A stretch of DNA of 64,000 nt from positions 62,001-126,000 of the forward strand of contig JAEHOE010000107.1 in the NCBI GenBank assembly GCA_016858145.1. The letters run 5' to 3'. Under the pieces are notes generated by a model that was given only the letters and a program-made list of their open reading frames with translations, did no database searches and had not been told where the DNA came from. The DNA is from Edaphochlamys debaryana (lineage: Eukaryota; Chlorophyta; Chlorophyceae; Chlamydomonadales). Positions 54,201 through 64,000 of this stretch are shown in pieces. Position numbers and translations under genes: made by a program. Numbering within the stretch: position 1 is the first letter of the stretch; each line of letters starts with the position of its first letter.

Positions 54201-57200
54201 CGAGCCCCATGTGGCGGCGGAGGCGCCGGCGGCCGAGTTGGCTGACGTGGCGGCGCCGCCGCGCACCGGCTGAATGCCGTTGACGGGCTGCGACAGGAGC
54301 TCCCCGGCGTCCAGCAGGCGGCCGGCGTCGAGCACGAAGCGGCGGAGGCTGGGGGGCGCAGGAGCGCAACAGCGGGGGTCAGGGCGCGGGAGACAATTTA
54401 TGCGCGAATGCGCTTGCTAGGAGGCAGGGCCGCAAGGCGGGGCAACCGTACCGGTAGGCGCGTTGCTTGCGGTAGCAGAGGCAGAGGGCACGCGCAACCA
54501 TACCCGGGCCATGCCCTCCCCACCCCACCCGCTCCCCACCCACCTGGTTGGGCCCATGGCCGCCGCCAGGCCGTGCAGCTCCTCCACCGCCTGGGCGCTG
54601 GGCAGCATCAGCAGGGGGTAGGCGGGGCCCAGCATCGCCCCCTGAGCCACCACCCCGGCAGCTGCGGCCGCAGGGGCCGCCCCGGCGCCCGCGCCCGCGC
54701 CTGCGCCCGTGTCGCCGCTTCGTTCCGTGTCCGCTCCGCCGCCGCTGCTGTTGTTGGAGCCGCCACCGGGCGCGACCCGACCGCCGGAGGTAAGGCCCGA
54801 GAGCCACTGCTGGGCCTGGGAGTACGCGGCTGGGCCCAGCGCGTCGGGGCCCGGGGCCCAGGGCCCGAGCGAGCCCACGGCGGCGGAAGTGTAACCGTCG
54901 GCGGATGTCGTGGTGGCGGCCGTGAAGCCGGGGGGCTCGACGGAAGCCTCGATCTGGAGGAGGCCGGGTGACGTCAGCAGCGGCAGCCGTACGGCCACGC
55001 CCCCGTCCGACGTGGGGCGCGATGCGAGCGCGTGGAACTGGCCGTGCATGCGGCCCCACATGCGTACGGCAGGGCCCGTGAGGCTGGTGCCGTACAGCAC
55101 CACCTCGACGCCCACAGAGTCTGCGGAGTCGGCAGAGGGGGTCGGGGATCAATGTGGGCGGCCCTGCAATTTCTAACATGCGCAGCAGTATCCAACGCAA
55201 AGCGCAGCCGTGCAAGGAAAGCCGCGCCAAGACCGGCAGTGCAGGCGACCCTCCATCCATACTTCCCCCCGCTCCCCCGCCAGCGCAAGCCCATCTCTTG
55301 CAGACCCTGCTCCTCTCGGCCCCAACTGCCCCCTAGGTTCGCGCAGACATGACCCGCCGCCGCCCCCCGCACAAGGCACCCGACGCACCCACAGCCACCG
55401 CCGCCGCCGAGGCCGCCACGATGGTCGGTAGCTCCTCCAGCGGCAGCAGCTTGACGCCGGCCAGGGTGCCGTCGGAGCGAACCGAGAGTGACTGGGGGCG
55501 GGGCAGGGCGGGACGAGGGCGGGGCAGGGTGAGGGTGGGGCGGGACGAGGGCGGGGCAGAGTGAGGGTGGGGCACGAAGATACTGGTAGAGGGGCAGAGC
55601 GTGGCGGGGCTGACTGGAGGAGGTCCAGGCACAGTGAGACATGGAACGACTAGGGCGGCGGCTGAGGACTTCGCCTTCCCCAAACCGCCCCGGTGACGCC
55701 TCCCAGACCCCTCTCCCCCACCCCACCAGATCGTCCAGCTGCAGTACCACGGATGTGCCGTTGGCAGCCACCAGCTCCCGAAGCCCACCCATGAGCTGCG
55801 GGGAGGAGGTGAACAGGGTGGAGGGGGTGCGTGAAAGTGGAGGAGGGTGCCAGTGGGAAGTGCAACGGCTTGGTGTCCCCACGTGCTAAGCGCACACGCT
55901 CTCGCACCGATGCAGATGCCCATCAGGGGCCAGATCGGTTCTGGATCCAGTTCCGGGGCAGAGCCCAAGTCCAGAACCGAGCCCGGACGTTGGCTTTCAG
56001 ACCCTAGCGCCCCGCCGGCCGTCGTCACCATGGCCTGAACCCGAATCCCAATCCAGGCCCATATCCGGGCCCGGATCCAGAACCGATCCCAAATCCGAAT
56101 CCGAGTCCCCACCTGCGCCGTCGTCACCATGGCCTCAGAGCCCAGCAGCCGCCGCCCCCGCCGCTGCACGTCCGGCTTGCCCCTGCCGCCCCCAGAGCCC
56201 ATGACGGGCCCCTCATCAGAACGGACGCGACTGCCGCCAGACAGCTCGGCCTCGGCCGCCGCCTCGACCTCAGCTCCCTCCGCGATCGAGAGTCCCGGTG
56301 TCACGTCAGCGCAGGTACTGCTCTCGAGCCTGCTGCGAACGCTCGAAGCCGCCCACGAGCTGAGCGCGCCGTGCGTCGAGGCCGATCGCGCCGTGCTGTG
56401 CTCCGAGAACGCCGATGACGACATTGTCGACATCATTCGCGACGATCGCGATCGCGATGTCGACGTCAGCGCGCTGCCGCACGCGCTCGCGCCCGCGCTT
56501 GCGTAGCTCGGCGAGTCTGACATGAAGCGCTGGCCCGGCTGCAGCGCAGACGCATTACTAAGGGAAGACGAAGAGGCCGCGCTGTACGGCAAGGCCGCGC
56601 CGGCGCTCTGACTGGCGCCGCGGCCCGAGCCCAGCTGCTGCGTGAGGCGGGGGTCCAACGGGCCGCCGCCGCCGCCCGCGTAGGCGGCCCGCGGGCCCGA
56701 GAAGCCGCCGCCGGGCGAGACCACGGCGTCGATGACCAGCTGGGTGCAGCCGGGGCGGACGAAGCCCTGCATGCTCTGCGGGGGGCACGGCGGGGCAGCG
56801 GTCGCAAGCGCACGGGTAAGCCGCAATAGCCAGCCGACGGGTAGGCCGGCGCCGGGAGGAGCCGCCGGCATGGGCGCGAGATTGGGTAGTGAGATTGCCG
56901 TGGGTTGCAAGGATTGGCGGGACAAGGTCGCGGCCAGCATGGACTCGGGAGCCGACGCAGTGAGGTTGCCGTACGGCATCGTGCCGTGCCGTACCTGCAG
57001 GTTGTGGTACACGGACAGCATCTTGCGCAGCGAGGCCACGGTGGTTGGATCCAGCTCGTCCGGGGCGCGTGACGTCAGCTTGAGCGACATGCGGACCAGG
57101 CACTCGGGCTGCAGCGGGCAGGGCGGATTGGGCGGCAGGCAAGGGCCACGAGTGAGAAGGGGCGACACGGCGGGGGGCGAAACATGCCGGGCCACGCCGA

Positions 57201-60200
57201 CCCAACCGACAAGTCCCAGGCCCAGCCCAGGCCCAGCCCAGCCCAGCCGAGGCCCCGGACGACCCACCTCGCCCGGCCGGTAGGTCAGCAGCTCCCCGCC
57301 CGCCTGGGCCCCGCCCGCCGCCGCCACGGGCCCAGACGGGCCCGCCGCCGCCTGGCCCCGTTGAGCCTCGAGCGCCGGCGCGATGCCCGGGGCCGAGCTC
57401 GCGGCCATGGTCGCCGCCCCGCTGCCCGCTGCCCCGGCCCTGACCCCGGCTGCGGCAGAGGCGCCCGGCCCTGCGGCCGCCCCTAGCGCGGCCACCGGGA
57501 CCAGCTGGGTCAGGCCCCCTTGACCGCCCAGCTGCGGCGACCGCCCCTGCACCGCCTCCCGGCCCTGGGGCAGCGCAGCGCCGTGCTGCAGCTGGATGTA
57601 CCGCATCGCAGTCAACAGGCTGCTGCCGCCGGCGCCGCCGCCGACGTCCATGGGCTCGGGCCCGGCCGCCGTCGGCGGCGGTACGGACGGCCCGGCGCCA
57701 GCACCGGCGCCAGCGTACCCCGCCGCCACCACGCCGGCGGCGGTTGGGTTCGTACGGTTGCGGTTGGGCCGCAGCAGCGCCTGCCGTACGGCCGCCGCCA
57801 GCGAGGCGCCGCCGCCGGCTGACGTGTCCTCGTCCGTGCTGCCGCCGTACCAGCCGGAGCTCTCGTGGCGGGCCGACGCCAATATGTCCTGCAGCTGCGT
57901 CTCTAGCCCCGGATCGCGAATGCTCGACAGCACAGAGCTGATGGAGTTGAGCACGAGCGGCGCTGTGGCGGCGGAGAAGAGCGGTCGCGGCGCGGCCTGC
58001 TGCAGCGGCTGCGGCGCCGTGCCGACGCCCTGCGGCGACCCAGGCCAGGCGCCCACGGCGGCGGCGGCCGTGGGCGCGCCGGCGGTGCCGTACGCATTAG
58101 TCACGAAGCCGCCGCCGGGGAGCACCGGCCCCGATGCGAAGCGGCGGGCCGCGTCCGGCGGCGCCGCCAGGCCCTGTGAGGGCAGCGCTAGGGAGCGGTG
58201 GCTGAGCAGCGCGTGGAGGTCCGCCCCGGCCCCGGCGCCCGGCACCGAGCTGGGTAGGGGGCAGGAGGAGGTGGGCAGGGGCGTGTGTGCGAGCATGGCA
58301 GCCGCAGCAGCGGCGCTGAACACGTGGTGGCCCGTGTGGCCAGCGCCGGGCTCTGCCTCCATTCCGGAGGAGCTGGTGGCGTTGGGAACGTCCGGGCCGA
58401 GGCCGCCTCCGCCGTTGCCGTTGTGGCCGCCGCCCAGGGCGAGGCCGCTGCCGGCCGCGGCCGGCAGGTGCCGCAGCGAGGGCGAGGGGCCGTCGGTGCC
58501 GCAGGGCGCGCCGGAGCTGGAGCGCGAGGGCGCCGAGGCGTCGGTGCCGAAGGGTGTGCGGAAGGCCTGCAAGCGGGCGGCACGGGTGGGTGAGGGTGGG
58601 TGCAGGCATGCGCGTTGTAGGCGAGGGCGAGGGCTGGGTTGCGAGGGCGGGCATGGGCAGCGGGAGCCCTGGAGCGAGAGGGTGGGTCTCTGGTACTGTC
58701 GGAATTCCCACGCTCCCCCTCGCCGGCCCCACCGGTTGGTCTGCAGAGTCCGCCGCCATGTCCACGTCACGGCTGTGCGTTTGTGTGGCCGCTGCTCGCA
58801 AACCTGCGGGCGCGAGGCGGCGGGGAGGGACGGACGTGAACCACCCGGTCCCCGAGGCGAGCACGCGCAACCCGCGCAAAACCACGTAACTGGCCACGTC
58901 ATGAAACCGGCCCCAGCACCCCCGCGCTTGGTGAAACCGACCCGAGCTGTCTAGTTGCGGTGAAAGTACGGATAAGAGTACGAATCCCAGTCCAGCCAGT
59001 GCCAAGAACGAATCCCAGTTGCGTGCGTGGCGCGCCCGCCACCCTCCTGACGCCAGCCCTCACCTCCGCCACCCGCCGCATCCACCCCCTCGGCGCCGCT
59101 CCGCCTGTCCTTGTCGGAGGTGCGCTTCGCCTGCGTCAGGCTGCTCACGCGGGCCATGCCGTCGGCCCGCTCCGATGAGTCATGGCCCGTGCCTGTGCCC
59201 GTGGTGCCCGTGGGTCCGTCATCGCTGCTGGTCGAGGTCTGGCCCTCGCGGCTGCGGGCCTGGTCCCGGGCCTCTCCGCTCTTCTTCTTGGAAGTGCCCG
59301 ACGCCTTGCCCTTGGTGCGCGCCGCCAGGGCAATGGCGGATCGGCGCTCGAGGCTCATCTTGCAGCTCCTGGGGGGTGGGAGGGGGGCAAGGGCGGTGGA
59401 GGGGGACGGGGGGGTGGGAGCGGGGGAGGGGGTGGCACGAGTTGCGGGGGTTGGGGCGCCGCGGAGCTGAACTGGGTTGGGGCGGCTAGCGCTGGCTCTT
59501 GGCCGCATAGTCTTGGTAAACTGCGGCATCTGAGCCCAGAATGCTGCAGCCACGGGATTTCTTGGCTGTGACGTGGCGGGCGCGGCGGCGCCTAAGAACC
59601 GCTGGCCGACGTACGTCCGAAGGTTGAAACGGGGCGACAGAAAGCCGATCGCCCGTGCTCGACACGATCGATTGCGCTGCTGCTTGATCGCTTGTTTGCA
59701 TTGCAAAGAGCGAAGACAGCCACAGCAAGGTAGCGGACGGTTCCTCAGCCCCGGCTCGCGACGTGGAGTCCGGAGCTCACCGATTGGCACCAACAAAGAC
59801 ATCCAAGTTCTCGAAGTGGCCACATTGCTGGCAGTACCGCAGTTTGGCACCTGCGGTATGCGGACGGAGCCAGCGTTTCCATCCAATTTGGCGTCCTGTG
59901 ACTCGATAGCGCAGGCCCAGAGGCTCAATTGCAGGTGCTTTCGCTAGTATGAGTGCGAGACCCCTTGACGTCCAGGACAGACCCTGGAAAAGAAGCCGGA
60001 ACTGACCTCCGATGCTGATGTGCGGCATTTTCATATGCGTCGCGCAGACCATGTGCCGCTTAAAGTAGGGCTTGGCCTGAGACAGGTCGACCGTGCAGCC
60101 GGGAACGCTGCAGCACGGCAACCCGCCGGCCACCTTGCGCCGCTTGCGTCCGTCCCAGCCCTCCAGCGTGAGCGGGTTCCAGTCCATGGATGCTGCAGTC

Positions 60201-60274
60201 CAGTTGGCGTGCCCTGCTTCGGGGCTCGCTCCATCTTTGGCTCCTTCGTCAATATCGCCCATTTCGGGCTTCAT
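51261..60274 (-). CDS. SBP-box (SPL-type) transcription factor with ankyrin repeats and C-terminal membrane segment
   Basis: Fifteen phase-consistent exons encode 1897 residues: 60007-60274, 59781-59850, 59064-59368, 58733-58803, 57268-58566, 56995-57108, 56113-56775, 55727-55795, 55389-55491, 54544-55120, 53498-54348, 53083-53191, 52554-52768, 52321-52418, 51261-52142. The SBP domain (residues ~54-130, split by two introns) has all eight zinc ligands: CSVPGC, HMVCATH, YCQQCGHF and RSC, with basic stretches GRKRRKV and TSKKK. Downstream, FVRPGCTQLVIDAV matches the SPL YIRPGCIVLTIYL motif and VLYGTSLTGPAVRM matches the segment following it. Ankyrin-like repeats include FGLMHAAARAGD, GVTPLHLLALLP and DGLTPLQLYEML. 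The C-terminus has two hydrophobic stretches ending RLLVLLLVAVLLAAAAAMRRRV. This is the plant SPL1/SPL12/SPL14 layout; algal CRR1 has SBP plus ankyrin but a Cys-rich tail, absent here. It should bind GTAC-core DNA. Confidence 0.9.
55920..56112 (-). repeat. Intron minisatellite and duplicated exon end in the SBP-box gene
   Basis: GATCCAGAACC/CCGAATCC-type hexamer-like repeats fill the intron after exon 7. The end of exon 7 (GCCGTCGTCACCATGGCC) is copied at about 56018-56036 inside this intron. Confidence 0.7.
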
Positions 60275-61234
60275 TTCGCCCCGAGGTGCTGCCGTGCTGT
60301 CGTGTGTTGATCTAATCTTCGCTTCCGCTCACTGAGGGCAGGTCGAGGAGTGTATTGAGCGCATGGTCGCTACTACTACGCGGTCCTGCGCTGCCGCGAA
60401 TCAGGCGTTTGTGCGTTGGCAGTGCTGTGTAAACGGTCGGCGGGATTGCAGATAAGTTTTAGAGTGCATGCTTGGACCACAACCTTGCCAAGTCTGATGG
60501 TAACGTGATTCATCGCCGGACGTGCAGTTGGCCCTGCACCCCATGTGGGCGCCCGTTGGGGCCAAGAGTTCCATCTCAGAAGTTACGTCGATCGATATGG
60601 GAAGAAGCCAAGGCATTCCAGGTTGGCTGGGCCCCCGGCTAGCAGTGGTCACGGGCAGCGTGCCTCATGTATATGAGAGAGCGGGCTCGCGGCGTGGGGA
60701 GTCGCAGGGAGCTTGGGGCACATGTTCGCGGGCGACAGGGCGGGTGGGGGGGTTATAGAGGGAGGATGGAGGATCGAGGTTTTACACACGCAGCTGTCGT
60801 CGTAGATCGAGGTGGCGAGGGGTGGCGGGGAGGCATGGGGCAAGGGCCGGAAGGGGCCACGTCCACTTCTAGTCCACTAGTGCGGTTGAGCAGATGAGCA
60901 CTCCTGCTGCGTCCTGCTTCTTCCATTGGCATTGGTACCGCGGACTTGATGCTGCCTCCGCCCTCCGGTGCTGCCCGTGGCGCACTCTCGGATCGTGAAT
61001 CTACGGGCGAGAGCCCTAGCGGATGACCATGTGGGCATGTCACGTCACGGGATCCAGGCCAAGCCCTCACTCACTCACAGCCCTCAGTACTGTTGCCGGC
61101 ACCTGTAACCCCAAACGCCGTGCCGACAACCCCCCTCGAGGTGGTGCACGCAAGACGCTGACGGCCGACGGAGTCCACAACTCAGCAGTCAAGTCACCAT
61201 CGCACAACCTTCGTCACACGTGCAGTTTCATGAA
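60275..61234. promoter_or_regulatory. Intergenic: 3' region of gene E and upstream region of the SBP-box gene
   Basis: This 960-bp stretch lies between two minus-strand genes. It contains the TGTAA at 60782-60786 and no recognised coding sequence. The promoter of the SBP-box gene should lie in its lower half; no specific promoter element was identified. Confidence 0.5.
60782..60786 (-). terminator. Polyadenylation signal TGTAA for gene E
   Basis: TTACA on the plus strand reads TGTAA on the minus strand, about 450 bp after the stop at 61235. Confidence 0.5.
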
Positions 61235-63831
61235 TCATGACAGGAGCAGATCCAGGTTGCGTGCCGGCATCTGCAGCGTCACAGTCGCCCATGCCTCGCC
61301 GCCCTCCGCGCCGCCCGCTGCCGCCCCTGCTCCTACCCCTGCTCCTACCCCCCCTCCCGCTCCCACACCTCCCCCTCCCCTCCCCGCTCCCCCTCCCCCT
61401 CCCGCTCCCCCTCCCCCTCCCCCTCCCCCTCCCCCTCCCCCTCCTGCTCCCCCTCCCGCTCCCGCACCAACCCCTTGCGTCCCCAGCCCGCCCCAGGCCA
61501 CGCCCAGCTTGTGCTCCCACAGGCTCTGGCGCCCCGGCGGCAGCCCATCCAGAAGGAAGTGCATGGAGGCCGCTGCAGCGTCCGAGTCAGACCACAGCTC
61601 CACGCCGCACCTGGGGCGGAAGAACCGTGCAGCCAGGGCGGGTGAAATTTGACTAGGGTTCAGGTTTCAGCCAGGGCGGGTTATATTTGACTAGGGTCCA
61701 GGCTTCAGGGTGGTGCAAGGACACAGACAGGCGATGGGCGCGATGGGAGGTGCAGCTGCACGTGCAGCAGCGCTGTGAGCAAGGGCAGGACTGGATCCAG
61801 CTCTGCATGCGCCCTCCCTACTAGGCTGCTACTTGTGGGCGCGTGCGCCCTCCCTATCAGCACGCGGGCCCCAGAAGCAGCGGCGCCGGCCCCTCACCGC
61901 CCGATGCGCAGCCGCCCCGCCGCATCGCTCAGGGCAATGTCGGCCATAAGCGGCTCTGTGCCGCCACACAGCTCCTGCGGGGGGGCAGCGGCACCCGGGG
62001 GGTGTAGGGGGCGAGGCGAGTGGGTGGAGCACACGCAGCTCACTGGGCGAGAAGCACGCCGCTCTGGAGGCTCCGTCCCAGGCTCGAACCGTCCCAGGCT
62101 CGGACCCCGCACCCCCAAGCTGGCACTGGCACCCCCAGAGGGCCCTCAAGCGGCTGCCGCCTCACCGCCAGGCGACGAGCCGCGTGCGGCCAGTCAGCCT
62201 TGCACGTCGCCGGACCTCCCGCAGCAAAGGCAGTGGTCCGGGCCGCCGCCCCATGTGGGTCGGGCCCTAGCGCCGCCAGCCAGGCGGCCGCCAGCAACTG
62301 CGCCGGCCCGCCGCCCCCGCCGGTCTCTGCTTTGCCGCCTCCCGCCGTCCCAGCCGCTGCCGCCTCCGCCGCCGCCGCCGCCGCCGGCGGCGGCGTTGCC
62401 GGCGGTGGTGGTGGCATCAGCAGCACGATGTCGCCGCGTCGGGAGTCAGCCGTCAGGGCCGAGTGCCGGCGAGCCACGGGCGAGGTGAGGTCGGCGCCGC
62501 CGGGCGGCGGCCCGGGCCACAGCCGCGCGACGCAGCCGCCGGCCCAGGCGCCGCCGGCCTCGTAGGCAGGCGCTGGGGTGGCGGCGGCGGCGGCGGCGGC
62601 AGGGGCAGCCGCCGCAGCCTGGATGGAGTCAGAGGTGGGGAGGAGGCTGAAGTCGAGGAAGAGGTAGGCGCAGGGGCCTGGCGGCGGGCCTGCGCTGGGC
62701 CCGGCCGTGGCGGGGTTGGGCCCGATGAGGGGGCCCGCGCCAGAGAGCTCGGCGGCGGGGGCGTGAGGGGTTGCGGCGGCGGGCTGCGGCGGCCAGTGCA
62801 GCGGCGGCTGGGGTGGCATGAGGGGGAGCAGGCGGGAGCGTGCGGCGGTGGCCTCGGGGGCCCACATGCGGGCTAGGTGGTGGCGGAAGCCGGGGTGGGA
62901 GGGGTGGGGCGGCGGGAAGTGCAGCGGCAGGCCGGCCTGGGGAGCGTGAGAGGCAGGGGCGCGGATGCACGGCAGGCAGGGGAGGACGGTCAGGCGGGGT
63001 TCGTTGGCGGTTATGTGAGGGCCCAGGCGGTGGCTTGTGGCGCGGGTTCCGTGTCGCCTGCCCATCAACACACACCCTTCAACCCGAAGCGCTGGACGGC
63101 CGACAGCCCGAACCCTTCACGCTCCCCACCCATGCGCCCAGCGCCCCGCGCCAACGCTCTGCCCGCCTCTCAGCAGAACCCAGGTCCCTTCCTCCTAAGG
63201 TCCCTCTGCCCTGCCGTCCTGCACCTAGGTCCCTCCGCGATACCACGGACCTGGGCACTTCCTCCCGTGCACCATGCACCGTGCCTTTTGGCTCCGGTTT
63301 ACTCGTAATATCTACTGAGAAAGGATGTGCACCATGCCCCGTGGTCTCACCTCGCTCCAGGCCCAGAGGGGGGCCACGGGCAGCAGCTGCTCCAGGTGCA
63401 GGTATGCGGCCAGGTGGGGCCCACGGCGGGGCCCGGCGCGGGCCTCATTGGGCCCGGCGAGGGCCTCACTGGGCCCCGCGCCGCCGACTTGCGCCGCCTC
63501 CTTCTGCACGTCACCCTCTCTGTCCTCCTCGGCCTCGTCCTCCTCGCTCTCCGCCGCTGGGTCCGACTCGTCGTCTTCGTCGTGCCAGACGTACAGCCCT
63601 GAGAGTGGATCAAAAGCAGATGTTCCAAGGAGTCAAGGCGCCAAGCAGAAGCCGTACACTCAATTGCTATTAGCGAATCACAGTCGATGAAGTGCGCGTC
63701 GGTCAAGGAGAAACCCGCAGTGCCCTTGGTGCTCCCCTTCACAACTACACTCATGCCTCCCCACGACCCCACCGGCCACCGCGCCCCCCCCCACCCTCCA
63801 CGTGGCTCTGCAGCAACCGCATGCGGTCGCC
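61235..63831 (-). CDS. Unidentified protein, C-terminal part of a multi-exon gene (5' end outside window)
   Basis: Five exons chain with consistent phase: 63795-63831, 63351-63598, 62166-62936, 61898-61974 and 61235-61610 (stop at 61235). The protein begins in the window with GDRMRLLQSHVEG joined to LYVWHDEDDESDP, followed by an acidic stretch and AAYLHLEQLLPVAPLWAWSE. A long exon follows with AGLPLHFPPPHPSHPGFRHH, a hydrophobic CAYLFLDFSLLP and Ala/Pro/Gly linkers, then ELCGGTEPLMADIALSDAAG. The last exon has CGVELWSDSDAAAASMHFLL, a Gly-rich tract and AWATVTLQMPARNLDLLLS. I do not recognise the family. The frame stays open through the Gly-rich minisatellite into plausible protein, which supports the model. 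Earlier exons lie beyond the right edge. Confidence 0.6.
61361..61480 (-). repeat. CCCCCT/CCCGCT minisatellite coding poly-Gly/Ala
   Basis: Short C-rich units repeat about 20 times within the last exon of gene E and encode a Gly/Ala-rich tract in frame. Confidence 0.85.
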
Positions 63832-64000
63832 CTGGGAGGGTCGGACAGGTGCAGCAGCAGCCGAAGCGGGAGGAGGGGCACAGAGCGGGACAAAGTCAGG
63901 CACTTGCAACGACTGCACCCGTACCCGTAACCACGCACCAGTCCACACGCATGATCCCCACACAGCATTGCGGACGTGGCGACTCCCTTGCCTGCCTCCG
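63832..64000. other. Intron sequence of gene E to window edge
   Basis: No exon could be assigned beyond the acceptor at 63832; the preceding exon lies outside the window. Confidence 0.4.

Noticed and set aside
55333..58902. Single uninterrupted 1189-codon gene
   Set aside because: It is one frame passing through several exons and introns of the SBP-box gene; splice sites with matching phases divide it.
59486..59780. SLQCKQAIKQQRNRSCRARA as the end of the SBP domain
   Set aside because: It resembles the basic tail, but no AG acceptor gives its frame. Splicing 59781 to 59368 yields RSCKMSLERRSAIAL with correct phase and the eighth zinc ligand, so this is intron sequence.

Overview
The window is nuclear DNA of a GC-rich green alga, most likely a volvocine (Chlamydomonas/Volvox-type) chlorophyte. 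The evidence is the high GC, many short phase-consistent GT-AG introns, TGTAA-type polyadenylation signals, Ala/Gly/Pro-rich linkers, a plant SBP-box regulator and algal-type retroelements.

About 1.8-28.9 kb is repeat-dominated. It looks like one giant fold-back (long inverted repeat) structure. Its ends carry GTTGCTATCTTA and repeated TTAGCY-AAGT motifs. The arms carry nested hairpins, ~200-bp repeats, a large 141-bp satellite array (left about 11 kb, right about 3.3 kb) and a ~915-bp near-identical inverted flank around a 747-bp loop. The left arm also holds a LINE 3' remnant and a 5'-truncated Ty3/gypsy element. That element's pol carries a decayed cytosine-methyltransferase-like domain between RNase H and integrase, followed by a PHD finger and a second methyltransferase-like module. 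Sequence outside the structure at 1-1.8 kb is minisatellite-rich.

About 30.7-64 kb is genic, with all recognised genes on the minus strand. In order of transcription: (E) an unidentified multi-exon gene cut by the right edge (61235-63831); (D) a complete 15-exon SBP-box/SPL transcription factor with ankyrin repeats and a C-terminal membrane segment (51261-60274); (C) an 11-exon gene whose N-terminus resembles animal C2orf81 (42627-48234); (A) a gene of at least 18 exons starting at 42141.

Gene A is the main discovery candidate. Its phase-consistent exons predict a RING finger and TRAF-type zinc fingers followed by four successive histone-fold-like segments in the order H2B-H2A-H4-H3, with long acidic or Ala/Gly-rich insertions inside the folds. 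This looks like a spliced single-chain histone quadruplet attached to a ubiquitin-ligase-like head. The exon phases and several histone signature positions can be read directly; the fold assignment is inference. No tRNA, rRNA or CRISPR was found.
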